NCBI RefSeq assembly: GCF_022024015.1
Contig: NZ_CP091786.1
Coordinates: 372,001-436,000 of the forward strand
Direction of reading: 5' to 3'
From: Prevotella sp. E9-3
GTDB lineage: Bacteria > Bacteroidota > Bacteroidia > Bacteroidales > Bacteroidaceae
DNA: 64,000 bases
In this document: piece by piece, positions 24,934 through 35,387 of the stretch
Layout: each line of letters opens with the position of its first letter
Position numbering within the stretch: position 1 is the stretch's first letter
Program-made: the position numbers and the translations under genes
Notes under the pieces: model-generated
What the model was told of the DNA's origin: nothing
Seen by the model: the letters and a program-made list of their open reading frames with translations, nothing else
The model's database searches: none

Positions 24934-26386
24934 AGTCTTCGTTTTTATTATTGTTGTTAGGATGTTCCTGTCGTGCCAGTCGCTGATAGGTGGAGGGCGT
25001 CATGCCCACAATGCTCTTGAACGTCTGGATAAAGTTGGTTTGCGACTTATAACCCACCGACTCTGCAATGGCCTGAATGGTCAGGTTGCCATAGTTCTCT
25101 TTGTCGGCCAGGCGTTTCGAGGCCAGCTGGATTCTGTATTTGTTGAGCAGGGCCTTGAAATTAAGATGGTAATGGTCGTTGATGACCCACGATACGTATT
25201 TTGCATTTGAATCGACCAAGGTACAAAGAGTTGAGAGGTCGAAGTCGGCATTGCAGATAGTATCGTCGTTGTTCATCACCTGCGTGATGGCCATAAGCAG
25301 TTGCTGGTGTTGCTCTGTGGGCAGGTGCTCGCCTTCTGTACCTTTGCAGGTTTCTTTATTCTGTCGGATAGATTCCTTGTTCTTCTCCACAAGCACCTCA
25401 TAGGCTGCCCTGAGCGAGCGGTTGCGCCTCACCAGTATGATGGCCATGATGATGACAGCCACCAAGAGAACCACAATGATACCTATCACAAGCAGTTGCT
25501 GGGTGATTCGACCGTTGAGCAGTGATATCTGTTCGGCCTTCATCTCTTCCTCGAAAGTAGAAAGTCCTTCTTTGGCGCGGTTGAAGTCCTGAGTGTTGAA
25601 CACCGACTCGTCCAGTTTTCGCATCTGTTCTTGGTAGTAGGCTGCCTGCTGCATTTTGCCCAGTCGTCTATATACATTGGCCAAATGCTCGTAGGCTCTT
25701 GAAGCTCCTTTCATATCGCCCACCTCGATCACCATTTCCAGCATCTCCCTGTAGAGTGACACCGTCAGCGAATCGTTGTCCATATTCTCGGCCGAACCGG
25801 CCATCTGTCCTATTTCAGACGCTTCATAGACCAGTCCCATGTTTTGCCGTTTTGCATATTCACGGGCCTGTTTGGCGAAATTGAAGGCTTGTTTCCATTG
25901 ATGTTCGGCAGCCGCTATTTTTCCTCGGTTAGAGAGCAGAAAGAAATGCTGCCTCACGGAGTCCTTCATGGGGTGGCGTTCCTGCAGGGCGAGATAGTGT
26001 TTGGCCGAGTCAACACGTCCCAGCATACAGCTGGTCATGGTCAGGTTTGAGTAGCAGCGTGCCGTCATGTCGGCATCGTGCAGCCTTAGCGCCTGTTTCA
26101 GACAGAGCCGGAAATAGTGGTGCGCCCTGTCGTAGTCCTTAAACACGCCATAGATGCCGGCTATGTTGGCCAGTCCCGTCATATAGGTTACGGGATTTCC
26201 CTCTTTCTTTGCCTGCCGTAGTGTGCGGGTGGCATAGTCCAAGGCTTCAACCAGTCGGTCGTCCTGATAGCATTCTCGTGATAGCGCCAGCAGACTGTCG
26301 GCCGGAATATCTCCTGCCTCGGCCATTATCGGACATGCCCATAGCCATATAATGGAAAAGTATCGGAAAACGTCATATTTATTCAT
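24920..26386 (-). CDS. TPR sensor with transmembrane helix and AraC-type DNA-binding domain
   Basis: The product has a signal-like N-terminus, tetratricopeptide-type helices (residues about 25-290), one transmembrane helix (about 300-326, LLVIGIIVVLLVAVIIMAIILV) and a cytosolic AraC-family helix-turn-helix. The last covers about residues 425-480 (TIQAIAESVGYKSQTNFIQTFKSIVG). This one-component membrane regulator layout is common in Bacteroidetes. I chose ATG at 26386 (MNKYDVFRYF). The longer frame begins with TTG at 26398 and adds only four residues. It overlaps upp downstream. Targets are unknown; the adjacent divergent operon of secreted proteins (26.5-35.3 kb) is a plausible candidate. Confidence 0.85.
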   Translation of the reverse strand: MNKYDVFRYFSIIWLWACPIMAEAGDIPADSLLALSRECYQDDRLVEALDYATRTLRQAKKEGNPVTYMTGLANIAGIYGVFKDYDRAHHYFRLCLKQALRLHDADMTARCYSNLTMTSCMLGRVDSAKHYLALQERHPMKDSVRQHFFLLSNRGKIAAAEHQWKQAFNFAKQAREYAKRQNMGLVYEASEIGQMAGSAENMDNDSLTVSLYREMLEMVIEVGDMKGASRAYEHLANVYRRLGKMQQAAYYQEQMRKLDESVFNTQDFNRAKEGLSTFEEEMKAEQISLLNGRITQQLLVIGIIVVLLVAVIIMAIILVRRNRSLRAAYEVLVEKNKESIRQNKETCKGTEGEHLPTEQHQQLLMAITQVMNNDDTICNADFDLSTLCTLVDSNAKYVSWVINDHYHLNFKALLNKYRIQLASKRLADKENYGNLTIQAIAESVGYKSQTNFIQTFKSIVGMTPSTYQRLARQEHPNNNNKNEDYGNH

Positions 26387-26500
26387 AACAATGGCCAAAA
26401 TTACGAAAAATTCTGTGAATTCTTATTATTTTCTTATTAAATTCATGAAAAGTGAAATATTTTGTGGGCAAAAAACGATTATTTTTAAGGAAAATAGAAT

Positions 26501-26508
26501 TACTTTTG
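26501..26508 (+). promoter_or_regulatory. -7 box for the first secreted-protein operon
   Basis: TACTTTTG fits TAnnTTTG, 46 bp before the start codon at 26555. The -33 region is A/T-rich without a clear TTTG. Confidence 0.45.
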
Positions 26509-26554
26509 CGCCGATTATTTTCAGTAGTATCGTTTTAAACAATTATTTACATTT

Positions 26555-28801
26555 ATGGTAAAAAGACTCTACCTACTTTCACTCATGTGTCTTTTTGTGG
26601 TTATTGCTTCTGCGCAATCCTCTTCCACAATCGTTGCTAATCCTGCAGATGGCTCGACCGTTGAGTCTCTTTCGTCAGTAGTTCTCACTTTTCCCGATGC
26701 AAGTATGGTTGATGTCGGTTCAGCCACCAATGTAACCATCACCTCCGACAAGGGATATTCGGCAGGATGCTCATTAGAGTATGGTGATGCCGACAATCAG
26801 ATGGTGGTGACGTTTACCGAAGTAACTGCCGAGGCAGTCTATACCATTTCTTTCCCCGCCAACGCATTAACAGCCGATAATATACCCGTAGAAGCTTTCA
26901 GTCTTACCTATCAGATTGGTGCACAGGTAGTCGAAGGACTTGTGCTCACTCCTGCTGCCGGCACCGTGACCTGGCTCAGCGATATCACCGTGACAGCTGC
27001 TGCAGCTCCTACAAAGAGCCTTTATTCTAATTATAATGCAGTGGAAAAGCCTTCGCTCAAAGGTCCTGATGGCAAGGAAGTCATTGTTGACGGCAATTCC
27101 GTTTACGATTCGTCACTGGGCTATAGCGTCTATCATTTCTCTCCCCGCCTGCTGATTACCACTCCGGGCGAATACACCCTTACCATTCCCGATGACTATT
27201 TCTATTATCAGGATGATAACTGGAACAATGTTTATCAGCCTGGCGTTACTGCCGTGTTCAATGTGACCGTAGGCCAGCCGGAAGTGTTCACCTCTGTACC
27301 CTCAAAGGATACACCCGTGAGTCAGTTCCAGAAACTCACCATCACCTTCCCCAATGCAACAACCGTTGTGGGTAATTCGTCTGCCAGCATCGTTCTGTAT
27401 CAGAATGCCGAGACATGGAAGGGTAGTGGATCACTGAGTTATAACTTCACTTATGAGGGTAACACCATGACCTACAGCGTGTATTCGCCTATTATCGATG
27501 CCGGTCACTACACAATGAACTTCCCCGAAGGCTGTCTGCTGCTTGACGATCAGCCCAACGCTCCCTTCATGGTTGAATTTGATATTGTAGAGCCCGATCC
27601 TCTCAATATGGTGGTTACGCCTTCACAGGATGCCAGCGTAGAAGGTATTCTGAACAGCGCCGTCATCACCTTCCCTGATGATGAGAATGTGAGCTATAAT
27701 CCCGGAACCATCTCGCTCTACCGTCTCAATGGCAGCAGTGAGCTGACGGTTGGTTCAGCCTATGGAGAGACCACAACCATTCGTCAGGACGATGGCAAGA
27801 CCTTTAAGGTGAATTTCAACGGTATTGCCGTGGAGAACGGTACTTACAAGATTTATATTCCTAAGAATACCTTTGCTGCCGGTGGCCGCTATAATGCCGA
27901 AACCTCGCTGACCTTCAGCTATACAGCTCCAGAGCCTGCCACCTTTACCGTATCGCCTGTGGCTGGAAGCGAGCTCGACCGCATTCAGAATTTCAGTCTT
28001 ACCTTTGCCGGCGATGAGGAGGTAACGGTCAATTCTTCTCTGAATGCTAATATCCTGCTCTACAAAGGCATTCCTCATAAGAATGAGTATGGCTATCTGA
28101 CGGGTGGCACCCAGTTGAGCAGCGTGGCCCTGTCTGCTGTTCAGAAGACAGAAGGCAAGAAAGGTGAGTTCACCTTCTCGTTCCCCGTTCCCGGCATCGA
28201 GAAAGACGACTACGCACTGATAGTCCCTCCTGGCATCTTCCTGGTAGGCAACAAGACCTTCAATGCCACCGATACCATTGTTTATCAGGCAACAGGTAAT
28301 GGTCTCGACAAAGTGGTTGCTGAGCCCAGCCAGCCTGTTCACTCACTGAAGAATATTTCGCTGACCTTTGTGAACGAGACTTCTGTGGTGTTCCAGACCT
28401 CATGGGCAAGTGTGACGCTGTATATGGTAAATCCCGATGCCAGCTACGATACCTACAAGGAGAGTATCAATGCCAATGAGACCACCTATGCCGGACTGGC
28501 CACTATCGATGCCAATCAGCCCAACAAGATCAACATGGAGCTGCTGAACGAATATACCGAAGAGGGTGAATACTATATTTCGCTGACCTCCTATTATCTG
28601 TTCATGAGCGATGGCGTAACCCCCAACACGGTCAACAAGTTCACCTTCAAAGTTGATCCTTCAGTGCCCACAGGCGTAGAGGAAGTGAAGAGCGGCATTG
28701 AGACAAACCAACGTGTCTATACCATCAACGGCATGGAGGTGAAGGAGATGAATCGTCCCGGTCTCTATATCAAGGGCGGAAAGAAAGTTATTAAGAGGTA
28801 A
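26555..28801 (+). CDS. Secreted multi-repeat Ig-like protein with T9SS sorting domain
   Basis: This 748-residue protein has a signal peptide (LYLLSLMCLFVVIASAQ). Six tandem beta-sandwich repeats of about 110-120 residues follow, each opening with a pattern like VxPxxGSxVexLxxxxltFpdxxxV (starts near residues 27, 130, 248, 350, 465 and 590). This resembles bacterial Ig-like modules. The C-terminal T9SS domain (QRVYTINGMEVKEMNRPG then LYIKGGKKVIKR) sends it to the surface. There is no catalytic motif. It leads a three-gene unit with the C10 peptidase 31 bp downstream and a large anchor-J protein after that, so it may display or scaffold the peptidase, which is an inference from order only. Confidence 0.82.
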   Translation: MVKRLYLLSLMCLFVVIASAQSSSTIVANPADGSTVESLSSVVLTFPDASMVDVGSATNVTITSDKGYSAGCSLEYGDADNQMVVTFTEVTAEAVYTISFPANALTADNIPVEAFSLTYQIGAQVVEGLVLTPAAGTVTWLSDITVTAAAAPTKSLYSNYNAVEKPSLKGPDGKEVIVDGNSVYDSSLGYSVYHFSPRLLITTPGEYTLTIPDDYFYYQDDNWNNVYQPGVTAVFNVTVGQPEVFTSVPSKDTPVSQFQKLTITFPNATTVVGNSSASIVLYQNAETWKGSGSLSYNFTYEGNTMTYSVYSPIIDAGHYTMNFPEGCLLLDDQPNAPFMVEFDIVEPDPLNMVVTPSQDASVEGILNSAVITFPDDENVSYNPGTISLYRLNGSSELTVGSAYGETTTIRQDDGKTFKVNFNGIAVENGTYKIYIPKNTFAAGGRYNAETSLTFSYTAPEPATFTVSPVAGSELDRIQNFSLTFAGDEEVTVNSSLNANILLYKGIPHKNEYGYLTGGTQLSSVALSAVQKTEGKKGEFTFSFPVPGIEKDDYALIVPPGIFLVGNKTFNATDTIVYQATGNGLDKVVAEPSQPVHSLKNISLTFVNETSVVFQTSWASVTLYMVNPDASYDTYKESINANETTYAGLATIDANQPNKINMELLNEYTEEGEYYISLTSYYLFMSDGVTPNTVNKFTFKVDPSVPTGVEEVKSGIETNQRVYTINGMEVKEMNRPGLYIKGGKKVIKR

Positions 28802-28832
28802 TTGATTGAAACAGAGATAACAACAGAGTAAA

Positions 28833-31112
28833 ATGAGACGTATTCTTTTTACTGCATTACTATCCGGAATGCTGTCGGCAGTCTATGCCGACGGCATTCT
28901 GTCGTCTATACAAAAAGTTCAGTTGCTGAACAAGCCGCGTAAGGTGGCCTACGACCGTACGATGAACAACGGACAACATCTGCGTATCTATAATATCCAG
29001 GATGGCGGATTCGTTATGACACAGGGGCAGCAGATCTTAGGCTATAGTGATACCGGCACATTCCGTCAGGAGGATGCTCCCCCTGCCTTGCTCGATCTGT
29101 TGCAGGCATTGCAAGACAACTCGTCGATAGTCACCGATGAGGCTCTCCAGCAGGAGTCCGCAACTTCGTTCAAGCCCTTGCTGGGCGATATAGCCTGGAA
29201 TCAGGATTCACCCTATAACGACCTTTGTCCGCAATATGATATGGCCACGAAGTGTCCCACTGGATGTGTGGCCACGGCGATGGCTCAGCTGATGTATTAC
29301 CACAAGTGGCCGGAACAGGGCAAGGGCCAGCACAGTTACCAGCCAGCCATCATGAGCGGCAACACTCTTGAGGCCGATTTCGCCTCTACCACCTATCAGT
29401 GGGAGGCCATGCTGCCCAACTATGCTTCGGCAACCATTCCTGCTGCAGGCTATACCATGGAGCAGTGCCGCTTGGCAGTAGCCACGCTGATGCTGCACTG
29501 CGGAATTGCTGTCGATATGTTCTACTATTCACAGAGTGGAGCCGTTGATTATGATGTTCCACCTGCCTTGATTTCCTATTTCCAATACGATCACAGCATG
29601 GCCTATCGCAAACGTGAACACTATAGCACGGCCGACTGGCTGCAGATTATCCGCAACGAGATAGCCGAAGGCCGACCCGTATTGGCTTACGGTCGTTCGG
29701 CAACAGGTGGTCATGCCTATGTGTTTGACGGTATGGACAGTCAGGGCTTCATTCATGTCAACTGGGGATGGGGCGGTATGAGCAATGGCTTTTTCCGTAC
29801 CTCTGCCCTTACTCCTGCTTCTCAGGGAATAGACGGTAGCGATGGCGGCTTTAACTATTCGCAGAGTATCATCACGGGTATCCGTCCTTGTGATGGTGTT
29901 GAGCGCGATGAGCATGTGGAACTGACTTCCACCGAAGGACTGGTGGCCGGTAAGACCAAGATAGCCCAGAACAGTGCAGTGAACATTCGCCTCTCTGGAA
30001 AGGTGACGAATCACGGATGGCATGAGAGCACTTTCGACTATGCTCTGTTGCTGCTTGGCGAAGAGGGCGATACGGTGAGCATTATCCCTGGTCCTGCCAG
30101 TCAGACACTGGCAAAGGACGATACCGGTTATGCCCCATCCTTCGGCGTTGTCAATTTAGGAACTCTTCCTATAGGTCAATATACCCTGTATCCTGTTTGT
30201 CGAGTGACAGGCGGAAAAGATTGTTGGATTCGAATCCGCGACAGCTATATAGGTTATGTCAACCGACTGGATATTACGGCAACAGAAACTGAATTAATCT
30301 TCCATCAACCTGACTATTTTCAACTGAAAGCCACTGACCTGTCCTTGCCGAAACATATCTATAGTGGTGTGCCGGCCCTTATCTCAACTGTAGTGACCAA
30401 CGAAGGCGATGTGGAATATCATGGCGAGGTAAAGGCACAATTGCGACAGGGTAGCAATATCGTTGGCTCAACCTCCAATTATATTGTTGATCTGCTGCCC
30501 GGCGAGTCAACACAGCTGAACTTTGTAGATAAGTTTGCTGTGCCGGCAGGAAGCTACACCCTCTGTCTGGTGGATGACGATGGCGTAGTCATCAGCTCGC
30601 GTATGGAAACGACCGTAGCCCCCAAACCATCAATGGGGCAGGTGGTGGCAGCAGATGCTATCACCATCGACAAAGCTGGTTTTGAAGAGTTCCAGGCAAC
30701 GGCTACCGTTACCGTTGAGGATGGCTTCTTTGCAGGCTTACTCTATACCTTTATCTATACGAAAGAAGGACATAAGGAAGTGGGCTGCCTGTTCCCGGAA
30801 TATGTGTCACTTGATGGTTCCGAGCAGAAAATAACCATGAGCGGAGCATTCGAGAATGGTCAGCCCGGTAAGTACTATCAGGCAGAACTGGCTGTCTATG
30901 ACGGTTCATCCTATATTTTCCTGACGGGTGAACACGCCAAGAAAGAGTTCTTCTTTGATCCGAATCATTCTTTTACCGGCATCCGAACAGCCTCGTTTGC
31001 AGGAAAAGACTCACCTTCAGTGGCCTACGACCTGCAAGGACGTCCGACGGATAGCAATGCCTCGCGCGCTATTATAATAATAGGTGGAAAGAAAATCGTC
31101 AATTCAAAATAA
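28833..31112 (+). CDS. C10-family (streptopain-like) cysteine peptidase, T9SS-exported
   Basis: This 759-residue secreted protease belongs to the family of SpeB and the Prevotella/Porphyromonas enzymes. A signal peptide is followed by an inhibitory pro-region (about 20-110, VQLLNKPRKVAYDRTM). The catalytic Cys145 lies in CPTGCVATAMAQLMYYHKW and His294 in GGHAYVFDGM, with the conserved HVNWGWGGMSNGFF after it. Beta-sandwich modules fill about 360-710. The end (VAYDLQGRPTDSNASR...GGKKIVNSK) is a T9SS sorting domain. Catalytic residues are intact, so it is predicted active on extracellular proteins once the pro-region is removed. It is the middle gene of a three-gene unit, 22 bp before the next start. 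Confidence 0.92.
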   Translation: MRRILFTALLSGMLSAVYADGILSSIQKVQLLNKPRKVAYDRTMNNGQHLRIYNIQDGGFVMTQGQQILGYSDTGTFRQEDAPPALLDLLQALQDNSSIVTDEALQQESATSFKPLLGDIAWNQDSPYNDLCPQYDMATKCPTGCVATAMAQLMYYHKWPEQGKGQHSYQPAIMSGNTLEADFASTTYQWEAMLPNYASATIPAAGYTMEQCRLAVATLMLHCGIAVDMFYYSQSGAVDYDVPPALISYFQYDHSMAYRKREHYSTADWLQIIRNEIAEGRPVLAYGRSATGGHAYVFDGMDSQGFIHVNWGWGGMSNGFFRTSALTPASQGIDGSDGGFNYSQSIITGIRPCDGVERDEHVELTSTEGLVAGKTKIAQNSAVNIRLSGKVTNHGWHESTFDYALLLLGEEGDTVSIIPGPASQTLAKDDTGYAPSFGVVNLGTLPIGQYTLYPVCRVTGGKDCWIRIRDSYIGYVNRLDITATETELIFHQPDYFQLKATDLSLPKHIYSGVPALISTVVTNEGDVEYHGEVKAQLRQGSNIVGSTSNYIVDLLPGESTQLNFVDKFAVPAGSYTLCLVDDDGVVISSRMETTVAPKPSMGQVVAADAITIDKAGFEEFQATATVTVEDGFFAGLLYTFIYTKEGHKEVGCLFPEYVSLDGSEQKITMSGAFENGQPGKYYQAELAVYDGSSYIFLTGEHAKKEFFFDPNHSFTGIRTASFAGKDSPSVAYDLQGRPTDSNASRAIIIIGGKKIVNSK

Positions 31113-31134
31113 AAAACTACATAACAACACAACA

Positions 31135-34100
31135 ATGAAAAATCGTCTATTCAATTTTGCAGTGGCATGCCTGTTGGCATTGGGAGTGAATGCCCAGCCA
31201 TTTCCTGTTCAGCAACCGGGAAAACTGCTGGCACTTCCCCAACTGCATCAGAACAGTTTAAATCAACCCGCTAAACGACTTGTTGCTGCGAAGCCCCATC
31301 AGCCACAGGTGACGCTGACCACACCCCTCTCTGCACAGAAGGCCTTGCGCCGTATTGCCGATGCCGATGCTTCCCTGTTTGAGGGTCGCACCGTCTATGG
31401 CGCTATGGTGAACAGCGACCGCTGGGCCAATATGGGCATCACCGAGGTGCCTTACGGCATCCATTCATTTAAGATGGGCAGCAGTGAGGCGCCCGTAGCT
31501 CATCTGACAGACATGATCTATAATTTCATGTCGGGAGCATGGGGACGCGACCGCCACTATGGTATTGTGCCCCTGAATGTGCTGGGCACGGTGAATGGTG
31601 CCCGTTATATCACCCTGAACACTCGCGACTGGGTAGAGGAGAAGAATGTGATGTGGAGCACTGAATACGGTACTTACTCACTCATAGCCTCTACCATGGC
31701 CTACGACCCTACAAGCGATGAATTCTACGGTTTTCAGTATAAAGAAGACCTTTCAGGACTGAACTGGGTGAAACTGAACCAGCAGACCGACCGCATGGAA
31801 CAGGTGGCACAGTATCGTGGAAAAACGGCTGTGCTCACACTGGCTGCCACACCCGATGGTCAGATGTATTATATTGATGCCGATGGCGACCTCTATACTG
31901 TCAACAAGCAGAACGGTCGCGGTTCGCTGGTAGGAAACACCGGTGTGACGCCTTCCGCCTACAATCAGGCCATGGTCTTTGACGGCAAGACGGGAACCTT
32001 CCTGTGGGCTGCTCAGGGCAATGAGGGAAGTGTGCTCTACAGCGTTGATCCTGCAACGGCCGAGGCCAAGCGCGTGATGCGCTTCCAGCACAACGAGCAG
32101 TTTGTATCGCTCTATATCACCGATACCGAAGCACCTTCAGCTGCTCCTGCTGCTGTGGGCCGTCCGCAACTGAAGGCAGAAAGCAATGGCTCGCTGAAGG
32201 GTAAGATAACTTTCACAGTTCCCTCACGCACTTTTGGCGGCGAGACACTCTCAGGCAATGTGAATCTGAACGTATGGCTGGATGGCGAAAACCTGAAAGG
32301 CGAGGAAGTGGCTGCTGGCACCAGCATGACCATACCTGTTGAAACCACCGAAGGTAATCACTATATTGCTATTACCACCGACAACGGGGCCGGTTTCTCT
32401 CCCCTTCGCTATATCTATCAGTACATGGGCTACGACACGCCCGTGGCTGTGAGCAGTGTGACCTTTGAACTGCAGGACGACCTCAACGTGATCAGTTGGA
32501 AAGCCCCGACAACTGGTGTGAACGCAGGCTATATTGATGCCGCCGGCATGACCTACGACATTGTACGCATGCCCGACAGCGTGACAGTGGCCACCGGACT
32601 CACCACACTTTCCTACAGTGAGCCCACTCCCAATGCCATGCACTCATACAGTTATAGGGTGATAGCCAACAACCATGAGCATCGCTCACAATACACCGAG
32701 TCAAACCGCATACTCTGTGGCAAATCGTTTACCGTACCCTACAACCAACTGTTTGAAGATCCTACCACCCTGAAGGAATATTTCACAATAGTCGATAACG
32801 ATGGCGACGGCAATACCTGGCGTCAGGGCTATACCACTGAGGTGCGCATGGACTATATGAAGCAGAACGATGCCGACGACTGGCTCATCTCGCCTCCTAT
32901 CCAGATGGAGAAAGGCATGAAGTATCGTTTTGCCATGAACATGAAGATTTTTACCAAGAACTATCCAGAGGATTTTGAGATTTTGATAGGTACCGATGCC
33001 ACTGATCTCTCAACGTTCAAACTGCTGAAGCGTGAAGAAGGATTCACCGAGATAGCCAGCGAGTATGCCGACTATACCACCGACTTCCTGGTGGACGAGT
33101 CGGCCGACTACCGTATGGCTGTGCGCTACTGCTCAAAGAAGAATTCGGCCGCCTCGCTGATGATGATTCATAACTTTGCCGTGACGGCCATCGGCAATTC
33201 GGGTGCTCCTGCACAGCCAGCCGACTTCACCATTACTCCCGATGCCGACGGTGCCTTGAAAACAACCGTCAGCATGAAGGCCCCTGCGCTGAACCTGATG
33301 GACGAGACCATCACCACACTGACCGCCATCAACCTCTATCGTGACGGCGGAACAGAGCCTATCCACACCTTCAACGCTCCTCAGCCTGGCGAACAACTGT
33401 CGTTCACCGACGAACAGGTGCCTTCAGTGGGCCTCCACACCTATAGCGCTGTGGCCTACAGCGAGGCTGGTACAGGCGAACCCGTGAGTGCCGAACAGTT
33501 CATCGGTATCTATACCGCTCCCTATTCTGAAGACTTTGAAGACCGCCGCTATGCCAACCTGTGGACCACTGAGGCCGATTTCACCGACGATAATAATGGA
33601 TGGTATGGATGGAAGTGGACCGACAACGACAATACCTATGGTCGTTTCATGAGCCTTTACTACTATCTGATGAGCGATACGCCCACCACCATCTGGCTCT
33701 ATTCACCCAAGTTGAAGATGGAGGACGATGCCGTATATACCATCAACTTTGATGCTCAGATGAACTACAGTGCCTATCCCGACATGACGTTCGACCTGTA
33801 TCAGGGTACAGAAGCATCGGCCGACGGCATGAACACACTGGTAGCCAATCTGCCTTCAACCGACTATACGCTCACTACCAAGGAATTGCTGCTGGTGAAC
33901 AATAAGGCTGGTAAGTACTATCTGGGCATCAAGGCTTATGGCGAGAAGAAAGCTGACTATTTCAATGTGAGTCTGGACAACTTCAAACTGACTTACCGCA
34001 CATCGGCTTTTGCTCCTTATCAGATGACCAACTATACGGCTGTGGCCGATCCTACGGCCGAACTGAAGGCAACGCTCGCATTCGATGTTCCCGCTGTCAA

Positions 34101-35292
34101 CTACTATCAGCAGGCCCTCGATGCCAGCAAGAACCTGACAGTGAAGATATACCGTGGACAGAATGCTACCATGCCTGTTGAAACGCTGAGCGTGAAGCCT
34201 GGCGAGCATGTTTCATGGACAGACGGACAGGCACTGCATGGACTGAACTATTACACTGTGACTTGCGAAAACGAGTTCGGACGTGGCGAAACACTGCGCG
34301 ACACCATCTTCGTGGGGCGTGACGTGCCTGCTCTTGTAGAAAACTTCGTTGTTCGTGGCTCTGCCGACAACAAGGATGCTGTCATCACTTGGAACATCCC
34401 CTCTGAAGGTGCCAACGGCGGAGTGGTACTGAAGGATGAGACCACCTATAGCGTTTACGACTACAACCCTCAGACGGGCGAACTGAAACTGATAGCTGAA
34501 AAGATAAACACCACCAGTTATACCGTGGAACGCCCACAACAGACCGAACAGCAGATGTGCTACTATGCCGTGACTGCCTCGAATACTGAAGGCGAGGGCG
34601 CAGCCATTGCTGCAAGCATCGTGCTGGGCCAACTCTACAGTCTGCCTTTCAAAGAGTCATTTGCCGGTGGTACTATCTCTACCCAGCTGTGGCAGGCCAT
34701 TCCTATGGTACAGGGTGCCACTTCGTGCGGACTTGACAATCCTAACGGCAGTTATAACCAATGCACAGCAGCACAGGACAACGACGGCGGATGCGTGTAT
34801 TTCTATAACGGATACCAGTATGAGACACCCGCTGGCGCTCTGCTGGTGACACCGAAGGTGAAACTGTCGGCCTCTACAGGCAATGAACTGCATTTCTGGG
34901 CATACCACTTCAAAGAGGTCTATTCATCGCCTGCTTTCATCCAGGTGGCCATTTCCGGAAACGATTCTCAATTTGCCAATATCAGCAACGCTCAGTTCGA
35001 AATAGGCGAATCCATCGAAGCAGGATGGAAGGAACATGTGGTGAACTTAGACCGTTACCGCAATGCCGACTTTGTGAGTGTGGCACTGATGGGTATCACC
35101 AATGGCTATCAGGACGTGATCTATGCCGACAATATTTCTATCATCAATACCAGTGATACAGGTGTCAACGATGTGCGCTCGACAGGCAGCACCGCTGCAC
35201 AGGATTGCTTCGACCTGCAAGGCCGTAAGGTTAATCCTGCGAAATATCATGGCGTAGTAGTAAGGAATGGTAAGAAGATGGTGCTGAGATAA
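31135..35292 (+). CDS. Giant secreted FN3/choice-of-anchor-J protein with T9SS sorting domain
   Basis: This 1385-residue protein starts at the ATG at 31135, which begins a clean signal peptide (MKNRLFNFAVACLLALGVNA). The longer frame from 31084 would run through the end of the preceding gene. Residues about 90-330 look like a propeller-like repeat region (YIDADGDLYTVNKQNGRG). Three choice-of-anchor-J/cleaved-adhesin modules open near residues 532, 796 and 1169 (PYNQLFEDP, PYSEDFED, LPFKESFAGG), separated by fibronectin-III-like modules. The T9SS tail is DCFDLQGRKVNPAKYHGV. Relatives include adhesin regions of gingipain-like proteins. It probably binds host or food proteins alongside the C10 peptidase. 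A strong terminator follows. Confidence 0.87.
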   Translation: MKNRLFNFAVACLLALGVNAQPFPVQQPGKLLALPQLHQNSLNQPAKRLVAAKPHQPQVTLTTPLSAQKALRRIADADASLFEGRTVYGAMVNSDRWANMGITEVPYGIHSFKMGSSEAPVAHLTDMIYNFMSGAWGRDRHYGIVPLNVLGTVNGARYITLNTRDWVEEKNVMWSTEYGTYSLIASTMAYDPTSDEFYGFQYKEDLSGLNWVKLNQQTDRMEQVAQYRGKTAVLTLAATPDGQMYYIDADGDLYTVNKQNGRGSLVGNTGVTPSAYNQAMVFDGKTGTFLWAAQGNEGSVLYSVDPATAEAKRVMRFQHNEQFVSLYITDTEAPSAAPAAVGRPQLKAESNGSLKGKITFTVPSRTFGGETLSGNVNLNVWLDGENLKGEEVAAGTSMTIPVETTEGNHYIAITTDNGAGFSPLRYIYQYMGYDTPVAVSSVTFELQDDLNVISWKAPTTGVNAGYIDAAGMTYDIVRMPDSVTVATGLTTLSYSEPTPNAMHSYSYRVIANNHEHRSQYTESNRILCGKSFTVPYNQLFEDPTTLKEYFTIVDNDGDGNTWRQGYTTEVRMDYMKQNDADDWLISPPIQMEKGMKYRFAMNMKIFTKNYPEDFEILIGTDATDLSTFKLLKREEGFTEIASEYADYTTDFLVDESADYRMAVRYCSKKNSAASLMMIHNFAVTAIGNSGAPAQPADFTITPDADGALKTTVSMKAPALNLMDETITTLTAINLYRDGGTEPIHTFNAPQPGEQLSFTDEQVPSVGLHTYSAVAYSEAGTGEPVSAEQFIGIYTAPYSEDFEDRRYANLWTTEADFTDDNNGWYGWKWTDNDNTYGRFMSLYYYLMSDTPTTIWLYSPKLKMEDDAVYTINFDAQMNYSAYPDMTFDLYQGTEASADGMNTLVANLPSTDYTLTTKELLLVNNKAGKYYLGIKAYGEKKADYFNVSLDNFKLTYRTSAFAPYQMTNYTAVADPTAELKATLAFDVPAVNYYQQALDASKNLTVKIYRGQNATMPVETLSVKPGEHVSWTDGQALHGLNYYTVTCENEFGRGETLRDTIFVGRDVPALVENFVVRGSADNKDAVITWNIPSEGANGGVVLKDETTYSVYDYNPQTGELKLIAEKINTTSYTVERPQQTEQQMCYYAVTASNTEGEGAAIAASIVLGQLYSLPFKESFAGGTISTQLWQAIPMVQGATSCGLDNPNGSYNQCTAAQDNDGGCVYFYNGYQYETPAGALLVTPKVKLSASTGNELHFWAYHFKEVYSSPAFIQVAISGNDSQFANISNAQFEIGESIEAGWKEHVVNLDRYRNADFVSVALMGITNGYQDVIYADNISIINTSDTGVNDVRSTGSTAAQDCFDLQGRKVNPAKYHGVVVRNGKKMVLR

Positions 35293-35320
35293 ACCATCGC
35301 TGATTAGTTCGTGTTTTTTG

Positions 35321-35366
35321 AATACCACCGCTTGGTCGCAGAATGGCCAAGCGGTGGTATTGTTTG
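35321..35366 (+). terminator. Intrinsic terminator of the first secreted-protein operon
   Basis: A 15-bp perfect stem is formed by AATACCACCGCTTGG (35321-35335) and CCAAGCGGTGGTATT (35347-35361), then TGTTTG. Confidence 0.8.
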
Positions 35367-35387
35367 TAAATATATGCATTTTCTGAG

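Noticed and set aside
31084..31134. Earlier start for the 1385-residue secreted protein
   Set aside because: It would overlap the end of the C10 peptidase gene and place a polar stretch before a perfect signal peptide that starts at 31135.
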